From assembly GCF_024029775.1 (NCBI RefSeq), contig NZ_CP097122.1, positions 1,117,001-1,181,000 of the forward strand: a DNA stretch of 64,000 bases, in the 5' to 3' direction. The stretch comes from Fructobacillus americanaquae. GTDB taxonomy: Bacteria > Bacillota > Bacilli > Lactobacillales > Lactobacillaceae. The translations under genes were made by a program, and so were the position numbers. Positions 9,080-17,246 of this stretch are shown here, one piece after another. The notes under the pieces were generated by a model. It had not been told where the DNA came from. It was given only the letters and a program-made list of their open reading frames with translations, and did not search any database. Within the stretch, counting starts at the first letter, position 1, and the number at the start of each line of letters is the position of its first letter.

Positions 9080-10084
9080 ATGATAAATCGACAAATTCCT
9101 GCATATTTTGAAAAAATTGATCGAGCCGTCATGACGGTGAAAGATCAAGAAAAAACTACCAATCGAGTAGCCCTTGTAATGGCTTTAGAGAGGCTGAATA
9201 AAAAAGAAATTCTTAGCTCCGACCATGACCAATTAGCTGCTGATTCTAAAAAGGCATTACAGTCGTTAGAGGAAGTTGACTGGACAAGCTTGCCTTTTAG
9301 CGACCGACGGAACATCTTGCAACTTTTGGTTCTGAAAGCTGATCGAGAGGATAAGTTACCAGCTAACCTTCAGTTAACCCCAGATGGGATTGGTTATCTC
9401 TTGGGCGAGCTGATTTACCAAACAGCTAACCCTAATGAACAAACGAGTATCACGGACATGGTCGTTGGCACCGGCAACCTGCTATGGACAATCGTTGAAA
9501 GCTTTAGTCGCCATGGCCTTTCGGCTACCGACTCAACCGGCATTGATAACGATGAGAGTCAGCTTGCTTTGGCCAGTGAATTAGCGACCGCACTGCAAGA
9601 AGATCCAACACTGCTTTTTGGGGATGTTATTAGCTTGGCAAAAGAGAAAATCGCACCAGCTGATGTTGTAATTGGTGACTTACCAATCGGTTACTACCCG
9701 CAAGCGGCGCCGGAAAGTTTTGTCACAGCCTTTTCGGAACAAGATGGGAAATCTTATGCTCACTATTTGATGATTGAAAAATCATTAGACTTAGTGAAGG
9801 ATGATGGCTGGATTTATCTCATTGTGCCAAATGATTTATTAACAGGGTCACGGCATGAGTCTATCTTGAAATTATTCTCAAAAAAGGCTCAATTAAAGGC
9901 CTTTTTAACACTGCCAGCTGAGTATTTTCAAAATCAGGAACAGGCGAAAGCTTTCTTGGTTTTGCGGAAGAAAAATGCGCTGCCAAAGCAAGAAGTTTTG
10001 ATGGGACAGTATCCCTCTGTTAAGGACCAAAAGGCCTTGCAAGAATTTTTGCAAGATATCCGAGCCTGGGGTAAACTAAAGTAA
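9080..10084 (+). CDS. YtxK-like class I SAM-dependent methyltransferase (N6-adenine type)
   Basis: A 334-residue N6-adenine-methylase-like protein often found between comG and ackA in lactobacilli. The SAM-binding segment is TDMVVGTGNLLWTIVESF near residue 125. The catalytic tetrapeptide region, NPPY or NPPF in true DNA methylases, reads GDLPIGYYP near residue 205, the form typical of this comG-linked family rather than of restriction-system enzymes. The substrate is not established; there is no restriction gene beside it. The ribosome site (aaaaaggg) is about 13 bases before the ATG. Confidence 0.85.
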   Translation: MINRQIPAYFEKIDRAVMTVKDQEKTTNRVALVMALERLNKKEILSSDHDQLAADSKKALQSLEEVDWTSLPFSDRRNILQLLVLKADREDKLPANLQLTPDGIGYLLGELIYQTANPNEQTSITDMVVGTGNLLWTIVESFSRHGLSATDSTGIDNDESQLALASELATALQEDPTLLFGDVISLAKEKIAPADVVIGDLPIGYYPQAAPESFVTAFSEQDGKSYAHYLMIEKSLDLVKDDGWIYLIVPNDLLTGSRHESILKLFSKKAQLKAFLTLPAEYFQNQEQAKAFLVLRKKNALPKQEVLMGQYPSVKDQKALQEFLQDIRAWGKLK

Positions 10085-10126
10085 GTTAGAAATGAATTAA
10101 AAAATAAAGATAGGTGGATTTTTTTC

Positions 10127-11359
10127 ATGGCAAAGATTATGGCAGTGAATGCCGGTAGTTCTTCATTGAAGTTTCAGCTCTTAGAGATGCCACAAGAGCA
10201 AGTAATCGCCCAAGGGTTAATTGAACGAATTGGAATGGATGACGCCATTGTAACGTTCAAGTTTGCAGCCAATGATCAAGCGGCTAAAAATGATGACGTT
10301 GAGGTATCTGGTGACAAGGCTAAGTTTAAGACTGTTACTGCCATCAAGGACCACCAAGTTGCCATTAACTTGATGCTTGAAAAGTTATCAGAGTTGGATA
10401 TTATTCAAGACTTTAACGAAATCGTTGGTGTTGGTCATCGCGTTGTTGCTGGTGGTGAATACTTTGATAAGTCTGTTTTGGTTAACGATGATGTCTTAGC
10501 TAAAATTGATGAATTGGCTGATTATGCACCATTGCACAACCCAGCAAATGCATTGGGAATTCGTGCCTTCCAAAAGTTATTGCCAAACGCAACTTCTGTT
10601 GCCGTCTTTGATACTTCTTTCCATCAGACAATGCCAAAGGTCAACTACCTTTATTCATTGCCTTATGAATACTATGAAAAGTATGGTGCACGTAAGTATG
10701 GTGCTCATGGAACTTCACACCGCTACGTTGCTGGCCGCGCTGCTGATATCTTAGGTAAGGATTTGAAGGACTTGAAGTTGATTACCTTGCACCTTGGGGC
10801 CGGCGCTTCAATCACGGCTGTTAAGGGTGGTAAGTCATTTGATACATCAATGGGCTTCACACCATTGGCAGGCGTGACGATGGCGACTCGTTCAGGTGAT
10901 GTGGACGCTTCTTTGGTGAACTTTATTCAAACCAAGGAAAACTTGTCAAATGAAGAAATGTTGACCATTTTGAACAAAAAGTCAGGGTTGCAAGGGATTT
11001 CACAGGTCTCAAGTGACATGCGTGACCTTTTGGCTGCTCGTAAGGATAATGAACAGGCTGACTTGGCCATTAAAATCTTTGTTGACCGTGTTGTTCGCTA
11101 CATTGGTCAGTACATTGCTGAAATGGGTGGTGCTGATGCCCTGGTCTTTACTGCCGGAATTGGTGAAAATGCTGATTGGGTTCGAGAAGAAATTGTTGAC
11201 CGTCTAGGGTACTTTGGTATTAAGATTGACCAGGATAAGAACACTGGTTGCCGTGAAGAGGCTGATGTTTCAGCTGCCGATGCAAAGATTAAGACACTGG
11301 TTGTGCCAACTGATGAAGAGTTGATGATTGCTCGTGATGTGCAAGAATTGATGGCCTAA
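10127..11359 (+). CDS. ackA: Acetate kinase
   Basis: Converts acetyl phosphate and ADP to acetate and ATP; in heterofermenters this is the ATP-yielding branch after phosphoketolase. The N-terminus MAVNAGSSSLKFQL carries the acetokinase signature, followed by VGHRVVAGGEYF, the catalytic region VFDTSFHQTMP, HGTSHRYVAGRA, and the ATP-site segment LVFTAGIGENADWVRE near residue 320. The length of 410 is slightly above the usual ~396-400. The ATG follows gataggtgg. Codon use looks more biased than in the comG genes, fitting high expression. Confidence 0.98.
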   Translation: MAKIMAVNAGSSSLKFQLLEMPQEQVIAQGLIERIGMDDAIVTFKFAANDQAAKNDDVEVSGDKAKFKTVTAIKDHQVAINLMLEKLSELDIIQDFNEIVGVGHRVVAGGEYFDKSVLVNDDVLAKIDELADYAPLHNPANALGIRAFQKLLPNATSVAVFDTSFHQTMPKVNYLYSLPYEYYEKYGARKYGAHGTSHRYVAGRAADILGKDLKDLKLITLHLGAGASITAVKGGKSFDTSMGFTPLAGVTMATRSGDVDASLVNFIQTKENLSNEEMLTILNKKSGLQGISQVSSDMRDLLAARKDNEQADLAIKIFVDRVVRYIGQYIAEMGGADALVFTAGIGENADWVREEIVDRLGYFGIKIDQDKNTGCREEADVSAADAKIKTLVVPTDEELMIARDVQELMA

Positions 11360-11382
11360 TTGTATAATGACTTAGCCAAAAG

Positions 11383-11425
11383 AAAACATAATGAGTACAG
11401 CGTTATCGCACTCATTATGTTTTTT
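11383..11425 (+). terminator. ackA terminator
   Basis: A long stem, aaaacataatgagt paired with actcattatgtttt around a 13-base loop, is followed by a T run. Confidence 0.88.
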
Positions 11426-11530
11426 ATTATATTTTCTTAGCAAGGGGAGTATACTAAGAGTTACTGGTTAAATTCCCGTACAAATCGAGTTGACCAGGCG
11501 AAATAAGATTGAAGATTGGAAACATTACAA

Positions 11531-12748
11531 ATGGAATTTGAAAAACGTCGGCAATCGTCAAAGAAAACAAAAAAACATAGTTGGCGGTTCCGAATTATCA
11601 TGATCCTATTCGTTTTGCTATTGGCAGCAGGTGGGGTCTTCTGGTTCAATCGCCAAGGATATCAGGCTAAGAATCCAAATGACACCACGGTAACAATGGT
11701 GACAGTCAAGGATAAGGCGAGCGTCAAGCAAATCGGTGCCCAGTTACAAAAAGAGGGGATTATCCGCAACAGTCACTACTTTGTTAGTTATGCAAATAAG
11801 TATGGGGCTAAGAATATTGCGGGTGGCACTTATCCGTTGTCACAGGTTCAAGATATCGCTGAGATTTATCAAGAATTAACAGAGGGTTCTGGAGCTGAAC
11901 CGGTCTTGTCTTCTGACTATACCTTTATTTCAAATACGAAGACAGCAGATCAGACAGCACAAACGATTGCTGATGCCGCTGGTGTATCAAAGTCTGATTT
12001 ATTGGCTGCCTATAGTGATAGTGATTTGATGGCGCAGGCTAAGAAGGAATATCCACAGTTATTCTTAAACGCCAAGAGTGACCAAACTTTGTATGATTTC
12101 GTTTACCCAGGAATCTATCGTTTCAAGAAAGAAAAGTCGGCTAAAGACTTGGTCATGACCATGTTGAAACAGACGAATAAGACCTTAAAGCCGTACTATG
12201 CCCAGTTGAAGGCCAATAAAATTCCAGCATCAACTGCTATTTTACTGGCAGAAAATGGTGGTAAGAAAGAATTTGATCGTCGTTTAGCCTTTATTAAAAA
12301 GATTGCGCCATACAGCCAGAATCTGCAATCCCAGTATGGGATCTTGGCATCAATTTCAATCGCTCAGGCCATCCATGAATCAAACTGGGACGATTCTGCG
12401 TTGTCATCAAAGTATAATAATTATTATGGTGTGAAGACGGATGATACTACGGCTGGTAAATCAGTCGTTTTGCAGACTCAAGAAGTTGAAAACGGTCAAA
12501 CGGTGACGAAGAATGCTCGCTTTGCAGTTTATGATTCTTATCAAGATTCGATGAAAGCGCACGCTAAGACAATCGCCAATGGCAATACTTGGAATGCTAA
12601 CCAGTTTGCTGATGTTTTGGCCGCTAAAAATTACAAGGATGCTGCTCAAGCATTGTCAACTGATGGTTATGCTACAGACCCTAGTTATCCAAAGCTGATT
12701 ATCCAAATTATTGAAAATTGGAACTTAGCTCAGTACGATAAAAATTAA
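11531..12748 (+). CDS. Membrane protein: MltG-like (YceG) N-terminal half fused to a GH73 glucosaminidase
   Basis: One transmembrane helix (residues about 23-42, after a Lys-rich cytoplasmic end) is followed by an MltG-like LysM-type module (VKDKASVKQIGAQLQKEGII, then AGGTYPLS) and the first part of the MltG catalytic domain (YDFVYPGIYRFK, LKPYYAQLKANKI, ILLAENGGKKEFDRR). Here MltG should continue with its second catalytic half. Instead a GH73 N-acetylglucosaminidase domain follows: QYGILASISIAQAIHESNW with the likely catalytic Glu, then YNNYYGVK. The Glu of the MltG VE motif appears kept (AEN), but the rest of that active site is missing. It likely cuts peptidoglycan at the outer membrane face. 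The ATG at 11531 has a weak site; an in-frame TTG at 11516 is an alternative. Confidence 0.82.
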   Translation: MEFEKRRQSSKKTKKHSWRFRIIMILFVLLLAAGGVFWFNRQGYQAKNPNDTTVTMVTVKDKASVKQIGAQLQKEGIIRNSHYFVSYANKYGAKNIAGGTYPLSQVQDIAEIYQELTEGSGAEPVLSSDYTFISNTKTADQTAQTIADAAGVSKSDLLAAYSDSDLMAQAKKEYPQLFLNAKSDQTLYDFVYPGIYRFKKEKSAKDLVMTMLKQTNKTLKPYYAQLKANKIPASTAILLAENGGKKEFDRRLAFIKKIAPYSQNLQSQYGILASISIAQAIHESNWDDSALSSKYNNYYGVKTDDTTAGKSVVLQTQEVENGQTVTKNARFAVYDSYQDSMKAHAKTIANGNTWNANQFADVLAAKNYKDAAQALSTDGYATDPSYPKLIIQIIENWNLAQYDKN

Positions 12749-12754
12749 CCTTTG

Positions 12755-12783
12755 AAAGCCTGCTTTGTCAGGCTTTTTATTAT
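12755..12783 (+). terminator. Terminator after the MltG/GH73 gene
   Basis: Stem AAAGCCTG/CAGGCTTT with a six-base loop, followed by a T-rich tract. Confidence 0.85.
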
Positions 12784-12809
12784 TTTTTGAAATTTTTTTG
12801 TAAAAAAAG

Positions 12810-12838
12810 TTGTGTAACCGTTTACATTCGTGTAGAAT
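12810..12838 (+). promoter_or_regulatory. Promoter with an overlapping perfect cre site (sugar transporter gene)
   Basis: A -35 TTGTGT (12810-12815) and a -10 TAGAAT (12833-12838) are spaced by 17 bp. The sequence TGTAACCGTTTACA at 12813-12826 matches the cre consensus TGWAANCGNTNWCA at every position and overlaps the -35 box and spacer, the arrangement expected for CcpA repression. ccpA itself lies at 58899. Confidence 0.85.
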
Positions 12839-12874
12839 ATAGCTTGTAAGATAAGTGAAAGGAACTTAAACATT

Positions 12875-13819
12875 ATGAACTTTGCAATTTTAATTGCCTT
12901 GCTCCCAGCTTTATTCTGGGGTTCAGTTGGGCTTGTATCAACAAAGATGGGCGGATCAGCCTCACAACAAACTTTTGGAATGTCAATCGGAGCATTGATT
13001 TTCGGAATGCTGACACTCTTCGGTTTTGTATTGCCACATGGCTTCTACCTTGGTTCTGAAATTTGGGTTGTTGGTATTTTATCAGGATTGGTTTGGGCCA
13101 TGGGAATGGTTTTCCAGTTTTTGCTCTTCAAAGAAATGGGTGTTTCATTAGGAATGCCTTTGTCAACAGCCGGCCAAATTATCATGAACGCCTTGTTGGC
13201 TGCCACTCTCTTGGGCGAGTGGGAGAACGCAGCTATGTGGATTGTCGGGGTTATCTCGATTGCCCTAGTTGTGACTGGTGCGACCTTTATTTCAAAGCCA
13301 GATAAGACTGCAGCAACGCCTTCAAAAATCGATGCTAAGGGAATCTTCTACTTAGTCATGTCAACTGCGGGCTTCATGCTTTACTTCGTTTTGCCTAACT
13401 TTTTGTCAAAGATTGGTTATATCTCAGAAGATATTAAGTCTGCTGGCCATGGCTTGAATTATATGACGGCGATCGTTGGTCCTCAGGCCATTGGTCAGGT
13501 TATTGGTTCACTGATTATCGTGCTCTTTGTTTTCCGCGAAGGAAAGCAAATGTTCTCAAAGCCAACTTGGAAGAACTTGCTAACTGGTTTGGTTTGGGCC
13601 TTTGGAAATATCTTCATGTTCGTTTCATCTGCTAACCCAGCCGTTGGTCAAACAATTGCCACTGCTTTGTCACAGTTGAGTATCGTAGTTGGTACCTTTG
13701 GTGGTATCTACATCCTGCATGAAAAGAAGACTTCTACTCAAATGAAGTTTATCATTGCCGGAACGCTCTTGGTGTTGGTTGGTGCCATCTTGATTGGTAA
13801 CATTCACTCCTTTTCATAA
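12875..13819 (+). CDS. GRP-family glucose/ribose-type sugar uptake transporter
   Basis: A 314-residue membrane protein of the drug/metabolite superfamily GRP group (GlcU/RbsU-like), with about ten hydrophobic segments. The N-terminus ALLPALFWGSVGLVSTKMGG is characteristic, as are GMPLSTAGQIIMNALLAATLLGEW mid-protein and the C-terminal ATALSQLSIVVGTFGGIYIL. It probably imports glucose or another monosaccharide by proton symport without PTS; the substrate cannot be read from sequence. It is monocistronic with its own promoter and a perfect cre site, so it is likely repressed by CcpA on preferred carbon sources. The start is well supported by gtgaaaggaact. Confidence 0.9.
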   Translation: MNFAILIALLPALFWGSVGLVSTKMGGSASQQTFGMSIGALIFGMLTLFGFVLPHGFYLGSEIWVVGILSGLVWAMGMVFQFLLFKEMGVSLGMPLSTAGQIIMNALLAATLLGEWENAAMWIVGVISIALVVTGATFISKPDKTAATPSKIDAKGIFYLVMSTAGFMLYFVLPNFLSKIGYISEDIKSAGHGLNYMTAIVGPQAIGQVIGSLIIVLFVFREGKQMFSKPTWKNLLTGLVWAFGNIFMFVSSANPAVGQTIATALSQLSIVVGTFGGIYILHEKKTSTQMKFIIAGTLLVLVGAILIGNIHSFS

Positions 13820-13857
13820 TTCATTAATTGATTACCATCAGCAACATAATATAAATC

Positions 13858-13899
13858 AAAAAGGCAGGCGCTTCCAAGAAGGGAAGGGCCTGCCTTTTA
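13858..13899 (+). terminator. Terminator after the sugar transporter gene
   Basis: Stem aaaaaggcagg/cctgcctttt with an inner cttcc/ggaag extension, followed by T residues. Confidence 0.85.
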
Positions 13900-13925
13900 C
13901 TTTGCTGATTTTACCTTAATATTAG

Positions 13926-13959
13926 AAAAAACCACTCAATTTGCTTTGAGTGGTTTTTT
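13926..13959 (-). terminator. greA terminator
   Basis: Stem AAAAAACCACTCAA paired with TTGAGTGGTTTTTT directly downstream of the greA stop on the minus strand. Confidence 0.88.
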
Positions 13960-13962
13960 GAC

Positions 13963-14454
13963 TTAGTCTTGCTTTGCCTTAACAGACAAGATTTCAACTT
14001 GAATTTCAACGTTGTTAGGTAACGGCACCTTGACAGTGTCGCCCTTATGCTTGCCAAGCAAGGCAGCAGCCATTGGTGATTCATTTGAAATTTTACCAGC
14101 CATTGGGTCTGCTTCAACAGAACCAACGATGGTATAGGTTTCGGGATCTTCATCTGGCAGTTCCTTGAAGGTTACTTCCTTACCCAACGTTACTTCATCG
14201 CTGTCAGAGTTGTCAGCTGAAATGATTTCAGCGTTTTCAATCATCTTGCGAACAGTAACAATCCGTCCTTCAACAAAGGCTTGTTCGTCCTTCGCTGATT
14301 GGTATTCAGAGTTTTCAGACAAGTCGCCGTAGGAACGTGCGATTTGAATGCGGTTAGTAATTTCTGGACGTTGCTTGGTGATTAAGTCGTCAAGCTCCGC
14401 TTGCAATTTGTCACGACCTGCGGCCGTCATTGGGAATTTTTTTTCTTCCGCCAT
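13963..14454 (-). CDS. greA: Transcription elongation factor GreA
   Basis: Rescues backtracked RNA polymerase by stimulating transcript cleavage. The N-terminal coiled coil includes the acidic tip [16 protein letters not shown], with the conserved Asp/Glu pair, near residues 42-58; the C-terminal FKBP-like part includes [15 protein letters not shown]. The ATG at 14454 ([10 protein letters not shown]) follows gaaaggaag, giving about 163 residues; a start ten codons upstream is open but lacks support. In related bacteria greA often lies near mltG, and the MltG-like hybrid is indeed nearby at 11531, separated by the sugar transporter. Confidence 0.96.
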   Translation of the reverse strand: MAEEKKFPMTAAGRDKLQAELDDLITKQRPEITNRIQIARSYGDLSENSEYQSAKDEQAFVEGRIVTVRKMIENAEIISADNSDSDEVTLGKEVTFKELPDEDPETYTIVGSVEADPMAGKISNESPMAAALLGKHKGDTVKVPLPNNVEIQVEILSVKAKQD

Positions 14455-14516
14455 GGTTCTCTTCCTTTCAGTGCCATGTAGCACAAAAAATACAGCACGT
14501 TGAATATATCACGGTC

Positions 14517-17147
14517 CTAGCCTCGGCGCAAGGTTTCTCGTCGATTCTTTTTAAAGGATGCAGCGGCAGCGATTAAGAGGGCTGTTAGGATTGATAAAAA
14601 GAGACCGGGAACTAGCAGCGGTGGTGTATAGCTTAAGGTCAAACGATGTTTACCAGGGCTTGTTGGGATCGCAATCAGACCTTGGAGCACCGTCTTTGTT
14701 TTGACCACCTTGCCATCAACCTTGGCCTGCCAACCCGAGGCAGCTGGAATACTAGTCATAATTAAGGGCTGGTCGGCTGTTGTGACAATCGTACCACTAA
14801 TTTTGCGTGAGTTGGCTTTTTTAATGGTCAGTGAGTGCTGCTTTAGTTTTGCTAGATCCTGGTTAACGGCTTGCTGATCGAAGTAGTAGATGGCAAAGTC
14901 GTCAAGGTAACGCGAATCGGCGCCAGCATTTAAGGTAATCGTTAAGATTTGAGTCTGGCCCTGCTTGTTGGTATTGAGATTCAAGGCCACAGTATGGTCA
15001 TATGAACTTGACTGGGTCAGAAGTTCACCATTTAGTCGGAGGTCGACTGAATCGAGGTTGATTGCACCACCAATATTAAGATAGTAAGAATCATTAGTTG
15101 TTGGTGTGTAAGCTAAGGTTAAGACGGCTTTCTGATCTTTATTGACCTTTTGAATTGTCCCACCGGTCAAATCTGCTGTCGTTGTTAGGTTTTCAGTTTT
15201 GAGTACTCGGAAAGGCTCTCGGTATAGTAATTGCTGCTTTGATTGACCGGCAAGATTGGCGAGGAGGTTGGCTTGGTTGACTAGGGGATAACGTAGGGAT
15301 AGTGGGGTAGTCAAGGCTTGATTTGAAGCTGCATAGGCGAGGCTGAGAGCTGTTGGATTCTCTTTTAGCGCCCAATTCTTGCCACTGGCAACGGTTTTTT
15401 GTTGATCGTAGTCGGGCCGATTGCTTTGCTTCAAATAAGCAGCACTAGTATTTAGGTGGCCAGTTGTTTTGATAAAGTATTTAAAGGCTAGCAGGGAATC
15501 TGTGATGGTCGTTCCATTAACATAGGAAATTTTTGAATCGCCTTCGATTTGGCCGATGTTTTGGTAAAACTTACCTGTAGTGGCAGGGAGCAGGGATGAA
15601 AAATGGCTGCCGGCCTTAAAATTAGCCGAAAAGCTATCGTTATTGGTCCGACTGAGGCCCTGGCTAATGCGATACCAAGAATTATCGTGTTGAGTGGCTG
15701 CCTTGGAAACCGCTGTGAGTCGAGTGACACCAGCCTCATAGGTGGCCTTTGTTAGATAGGAAAGATTGTTTAACGTTTTACCGGCATTGAAAATCAGGTA
15801 ACCCGTGGTCACAATCAATAGGAGTAACATCTTCACTTGCTTATCGTCGTCTAGCACAATTAAAATTAGGATTGTTAAAAGATAACCGCAGAGAAAGCCG
15901 AGAAGGGCGTTTTTATCTAGGTAAGAAACTTTCAGCAACTGGCTAGATCCCCAAATTGTCAGCGCTAAAACAGCCACAAGGTAAAAAGTACGGGCGAGCA
16001 GGCCGGGCTGCCAAGTTGGTTGAAAACCCTTGGCAGCTAAGACAATTAAAAAGAAAGAAATTAAAAAAGAGAACCGAGCTGGATACCAAACGGGGTACTG
16101 TCCGCCATGGAAAAGTAAGATCAATGGCGCAAAGGTCGTTGCCAAAATTAAAATCACTAAGATGAGGCCGGCCATCAATTTCTCGCGAAGTAAAACCTTC
16201 TTGCTAGCAAAAAAGGCCCAGAGGGCAATTAAAATTAATGGTGCTACTAAAAAATTAGCTTGACCGGTTTGCATTTGATCAAAATCAAAGGACCCCGGCA
16301 TTAACTTCAGAAATAATAAGAGCGGGTTATTATCAAATTTGAATAACCAGGTGGAATTGTGGGTCGTTTTCCCCATCTTTAGTTGGGCATAGGTTGGTAG
16401 CCAGAGCCAAGCGGTTAACAAAATGCTTAAGAGTCCTGATTTTACCAATGTGAAAATGATTTTTAGCCGATTTTTGTTTTGACTATCAAGGAGGCGAAAG
16501 GGCACGTAAAGAAATAAGAAGAGCCCCACCATCCAAGCGATGTAATAGTTGGTGATAATCGTTGCCACCAACATTGCTAAAAAGGCTCCAGAACCATGGT
16601 GAGCCAGAAGTCGTTCCAATGAAAGAATCAGCAAAGGGAAAATGGCAGCGGTATCCAGCCACAGCAAGTTTAAATCGTTAGCGATAAACCAGGCTGAGAG
16701 CGGGTAATTAATGGCGAAAATCAGAATCCAGTAGCCCGATAACCAATTCATCTTCTTAATTAAAAGCGCCATGGAAAAGCCGGCCAAACCAATTTTTAAA
16801 ACGGTAACGACTAGACTCCAAATCGGCATGGTCTTCGTTGAGGCGAGTAAGAAGAGTAGGTTAAATGGTGACATTAAATAATAAGACCACTCACCAACCA
16901 TGTCACCACCAATTCCGGATGAAAAGGAATAAAAAAAGGCAGATGGGTCAGATAGAAGCGTATGCTTAAACTGAATAAAGTAATCCAGGTATTGCTGGCC
17001 TAAATCAACCGTTAAAATGGTTGATGAACCAAAGGGGGTCATCCCGCGACCAGCAAAATAAGCAGTCATTAAAATAACTGGAATCAGAAAAGAAAGTGTG
17101 ACTGGAGAAAAAAGGTATTTTTGAGCGATTTGTCTGTAATTATTCAT
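14517..17147 (-). CDS. YfhO-family multi-spanning membrane protein
   Basis: An 876-residue integral membrane protein with about twelve N-terminal hydrophobic segments (through residue ~460), then an extracellular region (~470-845) and a final C-terminal helix (about 848-868). Recognisable YfhO features are an early loop with DLGQQYLDYFIQFKHTL and FSSGIGGDMVGEWSYYLMSP. The ending SIPAASGWQAKVDG and the LTLSYTPP-type C-terminal strand also fit. Family members (Bacillus YfhO, Listeria GtlB) are linked to glycosylation of lipoteichoic or wall teichoic acids outside the membrane; that role is inferred here. It is transcribed alone, divergent from the PBP gene, and its stop lies about 60 bp beyond the greA start. 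Confidence 0.88.
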   Translation of the reverse strand: MNNYRQIAQKYLFSPVTLSFLIPVILMTAYFAGRGMTPFGSSTILTVDLGQQYLDYFIQFKHTLLSDPSAFFYSFSSGIGGDMVGEWSYYLMSPFNLLFLLASTKTMPIWSLVVTVLKIGLAGFSMALLIKKMNWLSGYWILIFAINYPLSAWFIANDLNLLWLDTAAIFPLLILSLERLLAHHGSGAFLAMLVATIITNYYIAWMVGLFLFLYVPFRLLDSQNKNRLKIIFTLVKSGLLSILLTAWLWLPTYAQLKMGKTTHNSTWLFKFDNNPLLLFLKLMPGSFDFDQMQTGQANFLVAPLILIALWAFFASKKVLLREKLMAGLILVILILATTFAPLILLFHGGQYPVWYPARFSFLISFFLIVLAAKGFQPTWQPGLLARTFYLVAVLALTIWGSSQLLKVSYLDKNALLGFLCGYLLTILILIVLDDDKQVKMLLLLIVTTGYLIFNAGKTLNNLSYLTKATYEAGVTRLTAVSKAATQHDNSWYRISQGLSRTNNDSFSANFKAGSHFSSLLPATTGKFYQNIGQIEGDSKISYVNGTTITDSLLAFKYFIKTTGHLNTSAAYLKQSNRPDYDQQKTVASGKNWALKENPTALSLAYAASNQALTTPLSLRYPLVNQANLLANLAGQSKQQLLYREPFRVLKTENLTTTADLTGGTIQKVNKDQKAVLTLAYTPTTNDSYYLNIGGAINLDSVDLRLNGELLTQSSSYDHTVALNLNTNKQGQTQILTITLNAGADSRYLDDFAIYYFDQQAVNQDLAKLKQHSLTIKKANSRKISGTIVTTADQPLIMTSIPAASGWQAKVDGKVVKTKTVLQGLIAIPTSPGKHRLTLSYTPPLLVPGLFLSILTALLIAAAASFKKNRRETLRRG

Positions 17148-17246
17148 GCCTCTAGAATAACAAAATTCGGTTGAAATTTAGCGATAAATTCGCTTTTTAT
17201 GGTAAAGTAGAGAGAATCATAATGAACATAAATAGAAAGAATTCAA

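Noticed and set aside
9080-10084. A restriction-modification or phage-defence methyltransferase
   Set aside because: The active site is the DLPIGYYP form of the comG-linked YtxK-like family, and no restriction or specificity gene is nearby.
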